From: Streptomyces sp. Ncost-T10-10d
GTDB taxonomy: Bacteria > Actinomycetota > Actinomycetes > Streptomycetales > Streptomycetaceae
Length of the DNA: 64,000 bases
Assembly (NCBI RefSeq): GCF_900091955.1
Contig: NZ_FMDF01000129.1
Span: 1-64,000, forward strand
Direction of reading: 5' to 3'
The position numbers were made by a program, and so were the translations under genes. Below, one piece after another: positions 18,696-31,141 of the stretch. Below the pieces are notes generated by a model that worked only from the letters and a program-made list of their open reading frames with translations, did no database searches and was not told the DNA's origin. Each line of letters begins with the position of its first letter. Position 1 is the stretch's first letter.

Positions 18696-19652
18696 CTACT
18701 CGCCCTGCGCGAAGGTGCGCCGATACTCGCTCGGCGTGGTGCTGAGGATGCGCTGGAAGTGGAGCCGCAGATTCGCACCCGTGCCGAGACCGACATCGGC
18801 GGCGATCTGTTCGACGCTCCGCTCCGAACGCTCGAGCAGCTCACGGGCCACGTCGATGCGGGCACGCATGACCCACTGCATCGGCGTGTACCCCGTGTCT
18901 TCGACGAAGCGCCGCGAGAGCGTGCGCGGCGACACCGCCGCGTGCCTGGCGAGCACCTCGAGGGTCAGGGGCTCGCCCAGCCGGTGCAACGCCCACTCGC
19001 GGGTGGCGGCGAACCGCTCGCCGAGCGGCTCGGGCACGCTGCGTGGCACGTACTGCGCCTGACCGCCGCTGCGGTAGGGGGCCGCGACCAGGCGCCGGGC
19101 CGCGTGGTTCGACGCGGCCACCCCGAGGTCGCCGCGCAGAATGTGCAGGCACAGGTCGATGCCCGAGGCGGCGCCGGCCGACGTCAGCACGCTGCCCTCG
19201 TCGACGAACAGAACGTTCTCGTCGACCTGGACGAGCGGATGCCTCGCCGTAAGTGCGCGCGTGTAGTGCCAGTGCGTCGTGGCGCGCTTGCCGTCGAGCA
19301 GCCCCGTGGCGGCGAGCGCGAAGGCGCCCGTCGAGATGGCGGCGAGCCGCGCGCCCCGATCGTGGGCCGCGATCAGCGCGTCAACGACGGTCTGCGGCGG
19401 GTCGTCGCGGTCCGGGAACCGGTAGCCGGGGATGAAGACGATGTCGGCCCACGCAAGCGCGTCGAGGCCATGAGTGACGTAGTACGACAGGCCGTCGCCG
19501 CCGGTCACGAGACCGGGTGCGGCGCCGCATACGCGCACCTCGTACGGCATGCTCGCGCGGGTCGTGAACACCTGCGCAGGAATGCCGACATCGAGCGGCT
19601 TCGCGCCCTCGAGCACAAGGACGGCGACGCGATGCAGGCGGGAGGCGGGCAC
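18696..19652 (-). CDS. GlxA-family regulator (DJ-1/PfpI domain plus AraC HTH)
   Basis: The protein has an N-terminal DJ-1/PfpI-like domain (RVAVLVLEGAKPLDVGIPAQ, then AAISTGAFALAATGLLDGKR with the nucleophile-elbow Cys replaced by Thr). A C-terminal AraC double helix-turn-helix follows (LAR-HAAVSPRTLSRRF, then SVEQIAADVGLGTGANLR). Such proteins are transcription regulators that may sense small metabolites. GTG at 19652 gives 318 residues and has TACTCT about seven bases upstream with no Shine-Dalgarno, which suggests a leaderless transcript. ATG at 19712 is an alternative. It lies upstream of gap in the same direction and may control it. Confidence 0.85.
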   Translation of the reverse strand: MPASRLHRVAVLVLEGAKPLDVGIPAQVFTTRASMPYEVRVCGAAPGLVTGGDGLSYYVTHGLDALAWADIVFIPGYRFPDRDDPPQTVVDALIAAHDRGARLAAISTGAFALAATGLLDGKRATTHWHYTRALTARHPLVQVDENVLFVDEGSVLTSAGAASGIDLCLHILRGDLGVAASNHAARRLVAAPYRSGGQAQYVPRSVPEPLGERFAATREWALHRLGEPLTLEVLARHAAVSPRTLSRRFVEDTGYTPMQWVMRARIDVARELLERSERSVEQIAADVGLGTGANLRLHFQRILSTTPSEYRRTFAQGE

Positions 19653-20261
19653 GGGAACAGAGTACGGGGGTGTGGGGCCGGCCCGTTCATCCCTACTGAT
19701 GGCGCTGGGCATCGTCGTGTCCCGGGTCACGGGACTCATCGGGCAGGTGCTGCAGGCCGCGCGCTGGGCACGGGTCTGCCGGCCAGTACCTGCACAACGG
19801 CCAACACGGTGCCGACCAGCACCAGATGCTTCGAACTTCGGCACGTGCATCGGACGCACCCAAGGTCGAATACGGCGCCACCGGCCGGTGGCGCCGCGGG
19901 CGACGTCGACGCCGACTTCCACCATCAGCTCGGATTCTACCAGCGAGCGTGACGTCCAGCGTCTCCCGGCTGCCCCACCCGGCCGGTCGCGCGGTGGCAC
20001 GGCGGGTGAGCAGCCGACAGCGGGTGCCGGTGGCCCACCTGGGCCTGACGGATCGGCACCGCCTGCTGGTCGAAGGGGCGGGCGGATCGAGCCGACGATG
20101 GTGTGGCTTGGGGAGCGTGGGCATCGAGGTCGCGGACTGGGCGGCTCGGCACCGGCTTCTCGGGGACGACGGCCAGGCGCTGAAGGTGAACTTCACCGGC
20201 GCTGCGGGGCACTTCGGCGAACTCCATGACGAAGCACGCTACCGACGCAGGCACTTGAGCG
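19653..20261. other. Intergenic region without an intact gene
   Basis: The region between the GlxA-type gene and the methyltransferase gene has no frame I can assign. Short stretches look protein-like: a hydrophobic minus-strand run at about 19770-19830 and EVADWAARHRLLGDDGQALK on plus at about 20127. They are too short and unframed to call. Confidence 0.4.
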
Positions 20262-20297
20262 CCTCCGCCGTCGGCCCTGGGACCGACGGCGGAGGCA
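20262..20297 (-). terminator. Hairpin terminator
   Basis: A perfect 14-bp stem (GCCTCCGCCGTCGG with its complement) closes an 8-base loop. It lies about 100 bases beyond the stop of the methyltransferase gene on the minus strand. Confidence 0.6.
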
Positions 20298-20393
20298 ACA
20301 CCAGCCGGGGTTTGGAGAACAAGATCAGACGTTGTCCCGTGACCTGGGAAGAGGCAGCCCAGTTGCCGCCCGATTCTGGGTGGCGGAGCTGTG

Positions 20394-21137
20394 TCAGAGG
20401 TGGTCGGGCGTCCGGCTGAGTACGAGGGAGACGAAGCCGAAGGTGTCCCGGTAGATGCGCAGCCATTCGGTCCGGCGGGTGTTCGCCGTGGTGAGCGCGT
20501 CGGGGCTGTCCGGATCGGCCGGGTGGTCGAGGGCCCAGGAGGCGAGCGACCCCCAGCAGGCCCATTCGTAGTCGTCCAGCTCGTGCCGTGTGCTGATGTG
20601 CCCGTGGATCGGTGTCCATCCGTCGGCGACGATGCGGTCCACGGTGGTCGCCAGGTCGGTGAGGTCCCCGAGCATGTCGATGGCCTCGTGGGACGGGGTG
20701 CGGTCCCAGAATCCTTCACCGATCAGGACGCGGCCGCCGGGCGCCAGGTGCTTGCGGGCCGCGGCGAGGGTGGGCAGCAGACCGCCGAAGGCGTGCGTGG
20801 CCCCGACGCTGATCACCAGCTGGAACGGTTGTGCGGGTACGAAGTCTTCGGCTTTCTGGTGGTGGAGGACGAGGCGGCCCTCCACGCCGCGGTCACGCGC
20901 CCCCTGCCGGGCCTGGGCCAGGGCGTCGGCGGAGATGTCCACGCCCTCGGCGTGCAGGTGAGGTCGTGCGGCCAGGGCGCGCAGGAGCCATTCCCCGCTG
21001 CCGCAGCCGAGGTCGAGCATCCGCTCGTCGCCTCGGGGCAGCCCATGTTCCAGGAGTCGACGCACCGAGGCATCGTCGAGCGGGGACTTGATCGGGTGAT
21101 CGGTGTGGGCGATACGGGAGATCTGTTCGCGGTTCAC
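20394..21137 (-). CDS. Class I SAM-dependent methyltransferase
   Basis: The 247-residue protein carries the SAM-binding glycine motif MLDLGCGSGEWLLRALA, an acidic second strand AEGVDISADALAQAR, and LVISVGATHAFGG and LAPGGRVLIGEGFW for motifs post-I to III. The N-terminus MNREQISRIAHTDHPIKSPL resembles a subfamily of uncharacterised actinobacterial methyltransferases. It transfers a methyl group to an unknown substrate in the cytoplasm. It is monocistronic and followed by a hairpin terminator. Confidence 0.85.
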   Translation of the reverse strand: MNREQISRIAHTDHPIKSPLDDASVRRLLEHGLPRGDERMLDLGCGSGEWLLRALAARPHLHAEGVDISADALAQARQGARDRGVEGRLVLHHQKAEDFVPAQPFQLVISVGATHAFGGLLPTLAAARKHLAPGGRVLIGEGFWDRTPSHEAIDMLGDLTDLATTVDRIVADGWTPIHGHISTRHELDDYEWACWGSLASWALDHPADPDSPDALTTANTRRTEWLRIYRDTFGFVSLVLSRTPDHL

Positions 21138-21303
21138 GTGCGAGCCTTTCCACGACGGAGCGCACCTCGTTCCACTCCGGGGGAGTGCTGCGAGGTGCCC
21201 GTCGATCCTTGAGGTTCTGACGAAGGGGTGGGTTGCGTCAGCGGGCCGATGCCGAATGGCGTGCGGACGGGCCTCGCTGACGCTGCGTCTGATCCTTGGC
21301 CGG

Positions 21304-22269
21304 CTAGTGCGGCGAGAGATCGAGCTTGTAATGGACGGTCCGATGGGTCGGCGTGTAGCCGAGCGCGTCGTTGATCGCTCGCATCGGGAGGTTGCCGTCG
21401 GCGGTGTCGGTGCGCAGGCCGTCGAGGTTGGGGTGACGGTCGTCGGCTTGAATGATGGCGGACGCCTTCATCCACCGGCCGAGGCCGTATCCGCGGTGCT
21501 CGGGCAGGACGCCGGTGCCGTAGTGCTGGCCGTCGCCGGTGCCGTCGCCGGGGACGACCAGTTCGGTGAATCCGGCGATCGAGCCGTCGGCCTCGTCGAT
21601 GGCGACGACGGTGTGCAGCACATCGCCGCGCTGGGCGACGGCCGCAGCCGCGGCCCGGACGCGATCCACGTCCCAGTCCATCGTGCCGTAGTCGGTGCTG
21701 CCCATCGGCATGTCATCCATGGCGCGGCGTGACCGCGCGAATGTGTCGGCGAGATCGTCCGGGACGGTGCCGTCCCATGAGGACAGTCGATAGCCGGGAT
21801 GGGGCCGATCGACGATCGCCGTGAGCGCCGACAGGTTCGCGCCGGCCAGGTTCAGCCGGGTGAACGTCATCGTCAGGGCTTCATCGAAGCCTCTGGCCTG
21901 TAGGAACCGTGCACCGGGGGAACCGGGTTCGGCCTGCGCCGCGAGTGAGCGGCGGCCGTCCGCACGCGCGGCGTGCGCGGCGGCGTTCAGCAGCAGCGTT
22001 CCCGTGCCGTGTCTGCGCTCGGACGCGTGGACGTGCAGGTCCATCTCGGCATAGTGCTTCTGCCCAGGCGTGCTGAACAGCCGCAGAAACACCGAACCGA
22101 CAGGGATCCCCTCGGCGTCGGACGCCAGCCACGCAAGGCGGCGGCTGGACGGCCTGTGCTCAGGATCGATCAGTGAGGTGATGTGAATGGACAGGATGAC
22201 TCCAGAGTGAGGTGGCAAACGTCGAAACCGGGTTTGGCAGCTCAACAGTCGTACGCATCTGCTGCACAC
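21304..22269 (-). CDS. Two-domain GNAT acetyltransferase
   Basis: Two acetyltransferase domains follow each other. The first carries DLHVHASERRHGTGTLLLNA and the second GVLPEHRGYGLGRWMKASAI, each with the R-x-x-G-x-G/A acetyl-CoA loop. The closing segment MRAINDALGYTPTHRTVHYK is typical of mycothiol-synthase-like or MshD-like tandem GNATs, but the sequence is not clearly MshD. The substrate is unknown. The start is uncertain. GTG at 22269 has GAGGAG immediately upstream; conserved sequence begins near 22190, where only an ATT codon is available. Upstream codons to 22650 belong to a decayed hydrolase. Confidence 0.7.
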   Translation of the reverse strand: MCSRCVRLLSCQTRFRRLPPHSGVILSIHITSLIDPEHRPSSRRLAWLASDAEGIPVGSVFLRLFSTPGQKHYAEMDLHVHASERRHGTGTLLLNAAAHAARADGRRSLAAQAEPGSPGARFLQARGFDEALTMTFTRLNLAGANLSALTAIVDRPHPGYRLSSWDGTVPDDLADTFARSRRAMDDMPMGSTDYGTMDWDVDRVRAAAAAVAQRGDVLHTVVAIDEADGSIAGFTELVVPGDGTGDGQHYGTGVLPEHRGYGLGRWMKASAIIQADDRHPNLDGLRTDTADGNLPMRAINDALGYTPTHRTVHYKLDLSPH

Positions 22270-22399
22270 CTCCTCCTCGCCAATGGGCCCGCCGTGTCGC
22301 GGCCAGCTGAACGTAGCGACCCTGGTTACGCGAGCGCAAACCATTTCCTCCGACCGCGGTCCGCACGCGGTTGCCGCCCCGACCACACGCTGCCGACCC

Positions 22400-22740
22400 G
22401 AAGCCTTCCATGCGGGATCGTCGAGCCGGCACAAGCGTCTGGCGCCGGGCCGCACTGCCAACTCGGCACGCTCGGCGGCCCTCCGCGGCGGCAGCCCGAG
22501 GTCGTACTCACCGGCGAGCAACAGCACTGGGTTCCAAGACGGTCCCAGGTCCCGGCCGGCCACATCGGCGCTGTGCCCAGCCGCTCGTACAACGCGATGC
22601 TCACCAGCCCGTACCGACCGTGCCCGGCCGACGCGCTGCCCGGTCCGCACTCGCGGTCGGGGCAGTCGCCGACGGCAATGGCCTCGTCGAGAGTAGCGAA
22701 GCTGCCGCGCTTCTCGCGGGCGTTCTCGTGCTCACCTCCC
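22400..22740 (-). pseudogene. Alpha/beta hydrolase (aminopeptidase-like) C-terminal remnant
   Basis: A frame reads ATLDEAIAVGDCPDRECGPG and YGLVSIALYERLG. The adjoining frame gives PVLLLAGEYDLGLPPRRAAE, AELAVRPGA and RLCRLDDPAW, the usual acid-loop and C-terminal part of proline-iminopeptidase-like hydrolases. The catalytic His normally in PGAGH is lost, and the nucleophile region is absent. It abuts the 5' end of the GNAT gene. Confidence 0.5.
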
Positions 22741-23079
22741 CGGACCACGCAGGCCCCGGCGCCGCCGGGCTCTGCGCGCAGCGGCGTCGCAGGCGCTCCG
22801 GCTGCTGACGGCCGTCGTCGACGACTGGGGCGCTGAGTAGGGCGTATGCAGGGCTCTGGCTCCGCACCGGGGGCACAAGTCCTGGGTGTTCATGCCCTGT
22901 TGAGGGCCGTGTCCGGAGCCGATGCGGGCGGATCGGAGGCCGGGGCCCTCGGTCGGCACCTGAATGATGCTGATCCCCTTGCTGGGCGCGCCGCGTGGGT
23001 TCGACGCATCGGGTCGCCCAGCAGTGGCCGGATACCAGGTGTGGCCCGCCCATGTCACCGTCGCTGGGTGGACGCGCAT
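22732..23079 (-). CDS. Possible small protein with CxxC motif (doubtful)
   Basis: ATG at 23079 opens a frame of about 115 codons with MRVHPATVTWAGHTWYPATA, then GISIIQVPTEGP, and a second Met before NTQDLCPRCGARALHTPY. Third-position GC is only moderately high. Its start sits inside the hairpin terminator of the neighbouring S8 gene, which argues against it. I do not recognise it. Confidence 0.2.
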   Translation of the reverse strand: MRVHPATVTWAGHTWYPATAGRPDASNPRGAPSKGISIIQVPTEGPGLRSARIGSGHGPQQGMNTQDLCPRCGARALHTPYSAPQSSTTAVSSRSACDAAARRARRRRGLRGPGR

Positions 23080-23111
23080 GCCGGGGCGCCTGCGGTGCAG
23101 GCGCCCCGGCA
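23079..23111 (-). terminator. Hairpin terminator
   Basis: A perfect 15-bp stem (TGCCGGGGCGCCTGC with its complement) closes a 3-base loop. It begins five bases beyond the stop codon of the second S8 peptidase gene. Confidence 0.7.
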
Positions 23112-23115
23112 TCGG

Positions 23116-26817
<3,702 letters not shown>

Positions 26818-27080
26818 GCTGAACGCTCTCCTTCCGCCGGCAGGGAGGGTTCCGCGACCGGCGGGTCAAGCCTTGGCAGGAAGGGGCACCGACGCTACGG
26901 CCGCGCCTGACGAAGAAGTGACATGTCCGCTCGCCGCCACTTTGCGCATATCGAAGTCGGAGGGTCGTCGCGTGTGATAGCGCGGGCATCGCCCTGGTGT
27001 GCGGGTGTGGTTAGATCACGCTGTTTCCGGTGGGTGGTACATCGGTTGGGGTGGGTGGGGGCGTCGTGAGAGGCGGACAC

Positions 27081-28096
27081 ATGCTGCAGGCCGCGGGGAT
27101 CGGGGCGGGGGAGGAGCGGGTGTACCGCTTCCTCGTCGGGGTGCGTGAGGCTGATGCCGCGGTGATCGCGGAGCAGCTGGGGCTCGAAGTGGGGCAGGCA
27201 CACAGGCTGTTGGCCTCGCTCCACGACAAGGGGCTGGTGGGACGGGTGGCTGTTTCGCCGGCGGGGGCGCGGTGCGCTATGTGCCGGTGGCGCCCGATGC
27301 GGCGCTGCGTCCGTTGCTGCTGCGTGGACATGAGGCGCTGGAGTCGGCGCGGCGGGGGGTGGAGCAGCTCACCGAGGAGTACCGGGCCGGGGGGCGGCGG
27401 CATGACGCGGGGCAGCTTGTCGAGGTGATCACGGGGGTGAGTGTGATCCGGCAGCGGCTGCGTCATATGGCGTACGGGGCCAGTGAGATGCGGTGGCTCT
27501 GCAAGGCCGGCCATGTGGCCATGCCTGCGGCGGAGAACGACGAGGAGTGGGAGCTGCTCGCCCGTGGGGTGCGGTACGAGGCTATCTACGAGCGCGCGCT
27601 GCTGGAGGAGCCCGGCATGGTCGACAACGTTGCGCGGAGCATCCGCGCAGGTGAGCAGGCGCGGGCTACCGGGACGCTGCCGGTGCGGATGGTGATAGCG
27701 GACGGTTCGATCGCCATCTGCCCGCTGATGCACGGCGGTTCGGGTGGTTCGCTGGGTGAACCGACGGCCGCGGTGGTACACGGCAGCAGCCTGCTCGACG
27801 CGCTGATCGCGCTGTTCGAGAGCCAGTGGGCGGCGGCGTCGCCGCTGCACGTCACGGACTCCGGTGAGCTGGCCGACTTCGGTGGCAGTCCGCGGCCCGG
27901 TGCGAACGTCGCCGACGACGAGCGGTATCTGCTGTCCCTGGTCGTCGCCGGGGTCGCGGACAAGGCGATCGCCTCGCAGCTACGAGTCAGCCAGCGCACG
28001 GTGCAGCGCCGGATCCAGGTGCTGATGCAGCGCGCCGGCGCCGCGACGCGGACGCAGTTGGTGTGGCAGGCGGCGCGGCGGGGGTGGCTGTCATGA
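27081..28096 (+). CDS. Two-HTH regulator (TrmB-like plus LuxR-like), apparently frameshifted
   Basis: ATG at 27081 begins MLQAAGIGAGEERVYRFLVG, then a winged helix ending LLASLHDKGLVGRVAVSPAG. There the frame is lost at a run of five G (about 27265-27269). A frame one base out continues VRYVPVAPDAALRPLLLRGH through an effector-like middle domain with RGVRYEAIYERALLEEP and GEQARATGTLPV. It ends in a LuxR-type HTH (VAGVADKAIASQLRVSQRTV). The join point matches the intact relative at 13026, so this is one gene with a single-G indel. It may be a sequencing error, a phase-variable run or a recent mutation. The conserved C-terminal part is open from 27272. Confidence 0.7.
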
Positions 28097-28132
28097 GATA
28101 CGAGCCGCTGTTCCCGTACCGCAGCGAATGTC

Positions 28133-28177
28133 GGTGCGTCCGTCAGGTCGGTTGTCGGTCGACCTGACGGACGCACC
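28133..28177 (+). terminator. Strong hairpin terminator
   Basis: A perfect 18-bp stem (GGTGCGTCCGTCAGGTCG with its complement) closes a 9-base loop, 36 bases after the stop of the regulator gene. Confidence 0.75.
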
Positions 28178-28524
28178 CTGGGGCGGCGGCACGATCGTGG
28201 GTGTAGGTGAGCTGCGCGCTCTGCGGGTCGACGACGCGCAAACCGCCTCGAGCGGGGCCAGGGCGGCGATGAGGGCACCTGCCGCTATGAGCGCGGCGGG
28301 GCGGGAGCCGTGGGTGCATCGGTGACCTCTTCGAGAGCGTGCGGGCATGGAGCGCGCGGTTCGGATCAAGACTCCGGCTTCCGAGGCCCGTGTGTCACCT
28401 GTTGCGGGTGCCGTGATTGCGACATGTCGTCTCTACGACAAGGGGAGGGGGCGGCCCTTTGGGGTATCGCGGCCGGGGCCCGTGGGGCTGTTCATTCCCG
28501 CAGTGAGGCAGTCGAGGCAGTGCA
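28178..28524. other. Intergenic region, possible signal-peptide-like stretch
   Basis: No supported gene. A minus-strand run at about 28220-28290 reads RPAALIAAGALIAALAPLEA, like a secretion signal. It loses its frame afterwards and has no clear ribosome binding site. Confidence 0.35.
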
Positions 28525-29652
28525 TCAGCCGTCCCTTCCGGCGGTGGTCAGTGCCGTGGGCATGAACTTCTTGCGCCAGGCCAGTGCGACGTACACGAGT
28601 GCGATCAGGACGGGCACCTCGATGAGCGGGCCGACGACTCCGGACAGGGCCTGGCCGGAGGTGACGCCGAAGGTGGCGATGGCGACGGCGATGGCCAGTT
28701 CGAAGTTGTTGCCCGCGGCCGTGAACGCCAGTGTGGCCGTGCGGTCGTAGGCCATACCTAGGGCCTTGCCGAGGAGGAAGGTGCCGAAGAACATGATCGC
28801 GAAGTAGACGAGCAGCGGCAGTGCGATCCGGGCCACGTCCAGGGGCTGGGAGGTGATCGTCTTCCCCTGGAGGGCGAACAGGATGACGATCGTGAAGAGC
28901 AGCCCGTACAGAGCCCAGGGGCCGATCTTCGGCAGGAACTTCGCTTCGTAGCCTTCGCGGCCCATCTTCTGCTCGCCGATGCGGCGGGTGAGGAAGCCGG
29001 CCAGCAGCGGGATGCCGAGGAACACGATGACGTTGAGGGCGATGTGCCACACGGCGACGTCCAGTCCCTGGCCGTCGCCGAGGTTCAGCCACCGGGGCAG
29101 CAGATCGAGGTAGAACCAGCCCAGCAGGCCGAACGCGATGACCTGGAACACGCTGTTGAGTGCGACGAGGACGGCGGCGGCTTCGCGATCGCCGCAGGCG
29201 AGGTCGTTCCAGATGATGACCATGGCGATGCAGCGCGCGAGGCCGACGATGATCAGGCCGGTGCGGTACTCGGGCAGGTCGGGCAGGAAGATCCATGCGA
29301 GGGCGAACATGACCGCGGGTCCGATGATCCAGTTGATGACCAGCGAGGAGACCATCAGCTTGCGGTCACCGGTGACGGTGTCGAGCTTGTCGTAGCGGAC
29401 CTTGGCCAGCACCGGATACATCATGACGAGCAGGCCGAGCGCGATCGGCAGGGAGATCCCGCCGACCTCGATCTTCGCCAGTGCGTCGTTCATCCCGGGG
29501 ATCAGGCGCCCCAGGCCCAGGCCGACGGCCATGGCGAGCAGGATCCACACCGCGAGGTAGCGGTCGAGCGTGGAGAGCTTCCTGACGATCGAGTCGTCCC
29601 CGCCCGCTGCTTGGTCGGCAGCGGTGGCCGTCGTGGTACGCGCGGTGGTCAC
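28525..29652 (-). CDS. ACR3-family arsenite efflux permease
   Basis: The 375-residue protein has about ten hydrophobic helices and the ACR3 hallmark GLARCIAMVIIWNDLACGD, with the essential Cys of the fourth helix, and AGNNFELAIAVAIATFG near the end. It exports arsenite, and possibly antimonite, from the cytoplasm using the proton motive force. GTG at 29652 overlaps the stop of arsR by four bases (GTGA), so the two are translationally coupled. The frame is open to 29769 but those codons are within arsR. Expression should follow arsR and be induced by arsenite. Confidence 0.92.
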   Translation of the reverse strand: MTTARTTTATAADQAAGGDDSIVRKLSTLDRYLAVWILLAMAVGLGLGRLIPGMNDALAKIEVGGISLPIALGLLVMMYPVLAKVRYDKLDTVTGDRKLMVSSLVINWIIGPAVMFALAWIFLPDLPEYRTGLIIVGLARCIAMVIIWNDLACGDREAAAVLVALNSVFQVIAFGLLGWFYLDLLPRWLNLGDGQGLDVAVWHIALNVIVFLGIPLLAGFLTRRIGEQKMGREGYEAKFLPKIGPWALYGLLFTIVILFALQGKTITSQPLDVARIALPLLVYFAIMFFGTFLLGKALGMAYDRTATLAFTAAGNNFELAIAVAIATFGVTSGQALSGVVGPLIEVPVLIALVYVALAWRKKFMPTALTTAGRDG

Positions 29653-29957
29653 GGGCAGGCCCTCTTGTTCTCGGCGGCGCTGCGGGCGGACTCGGCCAGC
29701 GCGGCGAACTGCTCGGAGAGGCCGGCCAGAACCTCGGGGCGCAGCTTGTAGTAGGTGAAGCGGCCGCACGGCTCCGTCTCGACCACACCTGCCTCGCGCA
29801 GGACCTTCATGTGGTTGGACAGGTTGGTCTGCTTCGCTCCGGTCTCCTCGACCAGGTGCGTCGTGCAGAGCGTCTCGCGCGCCAGCAGGGTCACGATCTG
29901 GAGGCGGAGCGGATCGCCCAGCACCCGGATCAGATCAGGATCGACTGAAGTCAGCAT
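29649..29957 (-). CDS. arsR: ArsR/SmtB-family arsenic-responsive repressor
   Basis: The 102-residue protein has a winged helix with LGDPLRLQIVTLLARE, ETGAKQTNLSNHMKVLREAG as recognition helix, and VETEPCGRFTYYKLRPEVL as wing. Cysteines at ETLCTTHL and EPCGRF are candidates for arsenite binding; the classical ELCVCDL motif is absent, so the metal site is of a variant type. It represses its own operon and releases DNA when arsenite binds. It is the first gene of the arsR-ACR3 pair, with arsC divergent. A putative operator lies 25 bases upstream of its start. Confidence 0.9.
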   Translation of the reverse strand: MLTSVDPDLIRVLGDPLRLQIVTLLARETLCTTHLVEETGAKQTNLSNHMKVLREAGVVETEPCGRFTYYKLRPEVLAGLSEQFAALAESARSAAENKRACP

Positions 29958-29981
29958 GCACTGATACTTTCACATCATCGC

Positions 29982-29998
29982 CTGCTGATACCAGCGGG
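29982..29998. promoter_or_regulatory. Putative ArsR operator in the arsR/arsC intergenic region
   Basis: CTGCTGATACCAGCGGG lies between the divergent arsR and arsC genes and contains the near-palindrome CTGATACCAG. A second CTGATA occurs 20 bases to the left (29961). A 17-base match with one mismatch occurs at 31093-31109. That recurrence is the main support; binding by ArsR is inferred. Confidence 0.5.
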
Positions 29999-30051
29999 GA
30001 ATGAAGTCATTGGCGGCTGATCCGGCCGTGCGACGAGAGAGAGCGATCACC

Positions 30052-30474
30052 ATGGCCGAGTCTTCCGGCAAGCCGTCCGTCCTGTTCGTCTGCGTCCACA
30101 ACGCCGGCCGATCCCAGATGGCTGCCGCATGGCTGACCCACTTGGCAGGGGACCGCGTCGAGGTCCGCTCCGCCGGCTCCAGTCCCGGCGTCTCCGTCAA
30201 CCCCGCCGCCGTCGAAGCGATGGCCGAGGTCGGCATCGACATCTCCGCCGAGTCCCCGAAGATCCTCACCATCGACGCGGTCCGTGAGTCCGACGTGTGC
30301 GTCACCATGGGCTGCGGCGACACCTGCCCCGTCTTCCCCGGCAAGCGCTACCTCGACTGGAAGCTCGACGACCCGGCCGGACAGGGCGTGGCGGCCGTCC
30401 GCCCCATCCGAGACAGAATCAAGAACCTCGTCGAGGGTCTCATCGCAGAGATCGCTCCGGAGGCCAAGGCGTGA
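30052..30474 (+). CDS. arsC: Arsenate reductase, low-molecular-weight phosphatase type
   Basis: The 140-residue enzyme has the P-loop FVCVHNAGRSQ with nucleophile Cys14, and GCGDTCP with Cys88 and Cys92, which fits a thiol cascade that ends in a redox partner. It reduces arsenate to arsenite, which the neighbouring ACR3 permease exports. ATG at 30052 has GAGAGAG about ten bases upstream. The open frame reaches back to 30001, but those residues are not conserved. It lies divergent to arsR and is probably under the same operator. Confidence 0.92.
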   Translation: MAESSGKPSVLFVCVHNAGRSQMAAAWLTHLAGDRVEVRSAGSSPGVSVNPAAVEAMAEVGIDISAESPKILTIDAVRESDVCVTMGCGDTCPVFPGKRYLDWKLDDPAGQGVAAVRPIRDRIKNLVEGLIAEIAPEAKA

Positions 30475-30697
30475 GCGGGATACGCGACGTCGCATGATCG
30501 GCTCCGGCCCGCCGGCTGTACCGCCGCCCTCACAGGCGGGATGGGAGCGGCGGTAGCCAATTCACCTCTCGCCGCAGGCCGACCCGAGACGCCTCCGCCG
30601 TCACCACTTGCTGTGCGCTACGAAGCCACTGTGTTCATCGCAGCGGTCCATGATTGGCTGTGAGAGCCGCGCGGCGCCCGTCGAGCCCGCACGAGGT

Positions 30698-31066
30698 TCA
30701 TCGCAGTGGTTCCACGGGTGGCCATGGAGCCCAGGAAAGAGCTTCACGCCAGCCCGGCCGCGCAAACGCCCAGTGCTGAAGCACCTCGGCAACAGGTTCC
30801 ACGGCAAACACCTCGTGCTCGCGCGGCACGTGGGCCTGGAAGTGCCGGTCTGGGCCACCCTCGCGGTATTCAACCTGGTAGCTCAAGTCGTCGTTGAGAT
30901 AGACCTGCATGTAGTGCTGGCCGACAGGTTCGGTGTCGAGCCGCTGGACAACGACAAAACGCCAGGTCAGGCTCATATCGGCCAGCAGATCGTGCAACTT
31001 TTCCTCGGACGGGTCGTCCCACGCCGTCCCGTCCCACTCAATCGCCCGCAGCGCAGGTGTTGTCAT
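30698..31066 (-). CDS. Uncharacterised 122-residue protein with upstream ArsR-like operator
   Basis: The product begins MTTPALRAIEWDGTAWDDPS and contains LTWRFVVVQRLDTEP, HYMQVYLNDDLSYQVEYREG, DRHFQAHVP and W-FARPGWREALSW. The aromatic-rich pattern with QVEYREG resembles small conserved actinobacterial proteins, sometimes near immunity-type genes; I cannot name a family. ATG at 31066 was chosen because the upstream codons are non-conserved. A near-identical copy of the ars operator lies 27 to 43 bases upstream of the start. That suggests control by ArsR or a relative. Confidence 0.65.
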   Translation of the reverse strand: MTTPALRAIEWDGTAWDDPSEEKLHDLLADMSLTWRFVVVQRLDTEPVGQHYMQVYLNDDLSYQVEYREGGPDRHFQAHVPREHEVFAVEPVAEVLQHWAFARPGWREALSWAPWPPVEPLR

Positions 31067-31092
31067 GATGGCGACTGTACTGGCCGACCATG

Positions 31093-31109
31093 CTGCTGAT
31101 ATCAGCGGG
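31093..31109. promoter_or_regulatory. Second ArsR-like operator copy
   Basis: CTGCTGATATCAGCGGG differs by one base from the site at 29982-29998 and contains the perfect palindrome GCTGATATCAGC. It lies in the promoter region of the 122-residue gene that starts at 31066. Confidence 0.5.
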
Positions 31110-31141
31110 CGGCCGCTCATGAATCAGGCCCTGGTGCCGTT

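Noticed and set aside
30630..30720. Direct repeat GTTCATCGCAG-GGT near 30634 and 30703
   Set aside because: Only about 14 bases match, there are just two copies and there is no palindromy or promoter context, so nothing can be concluded.
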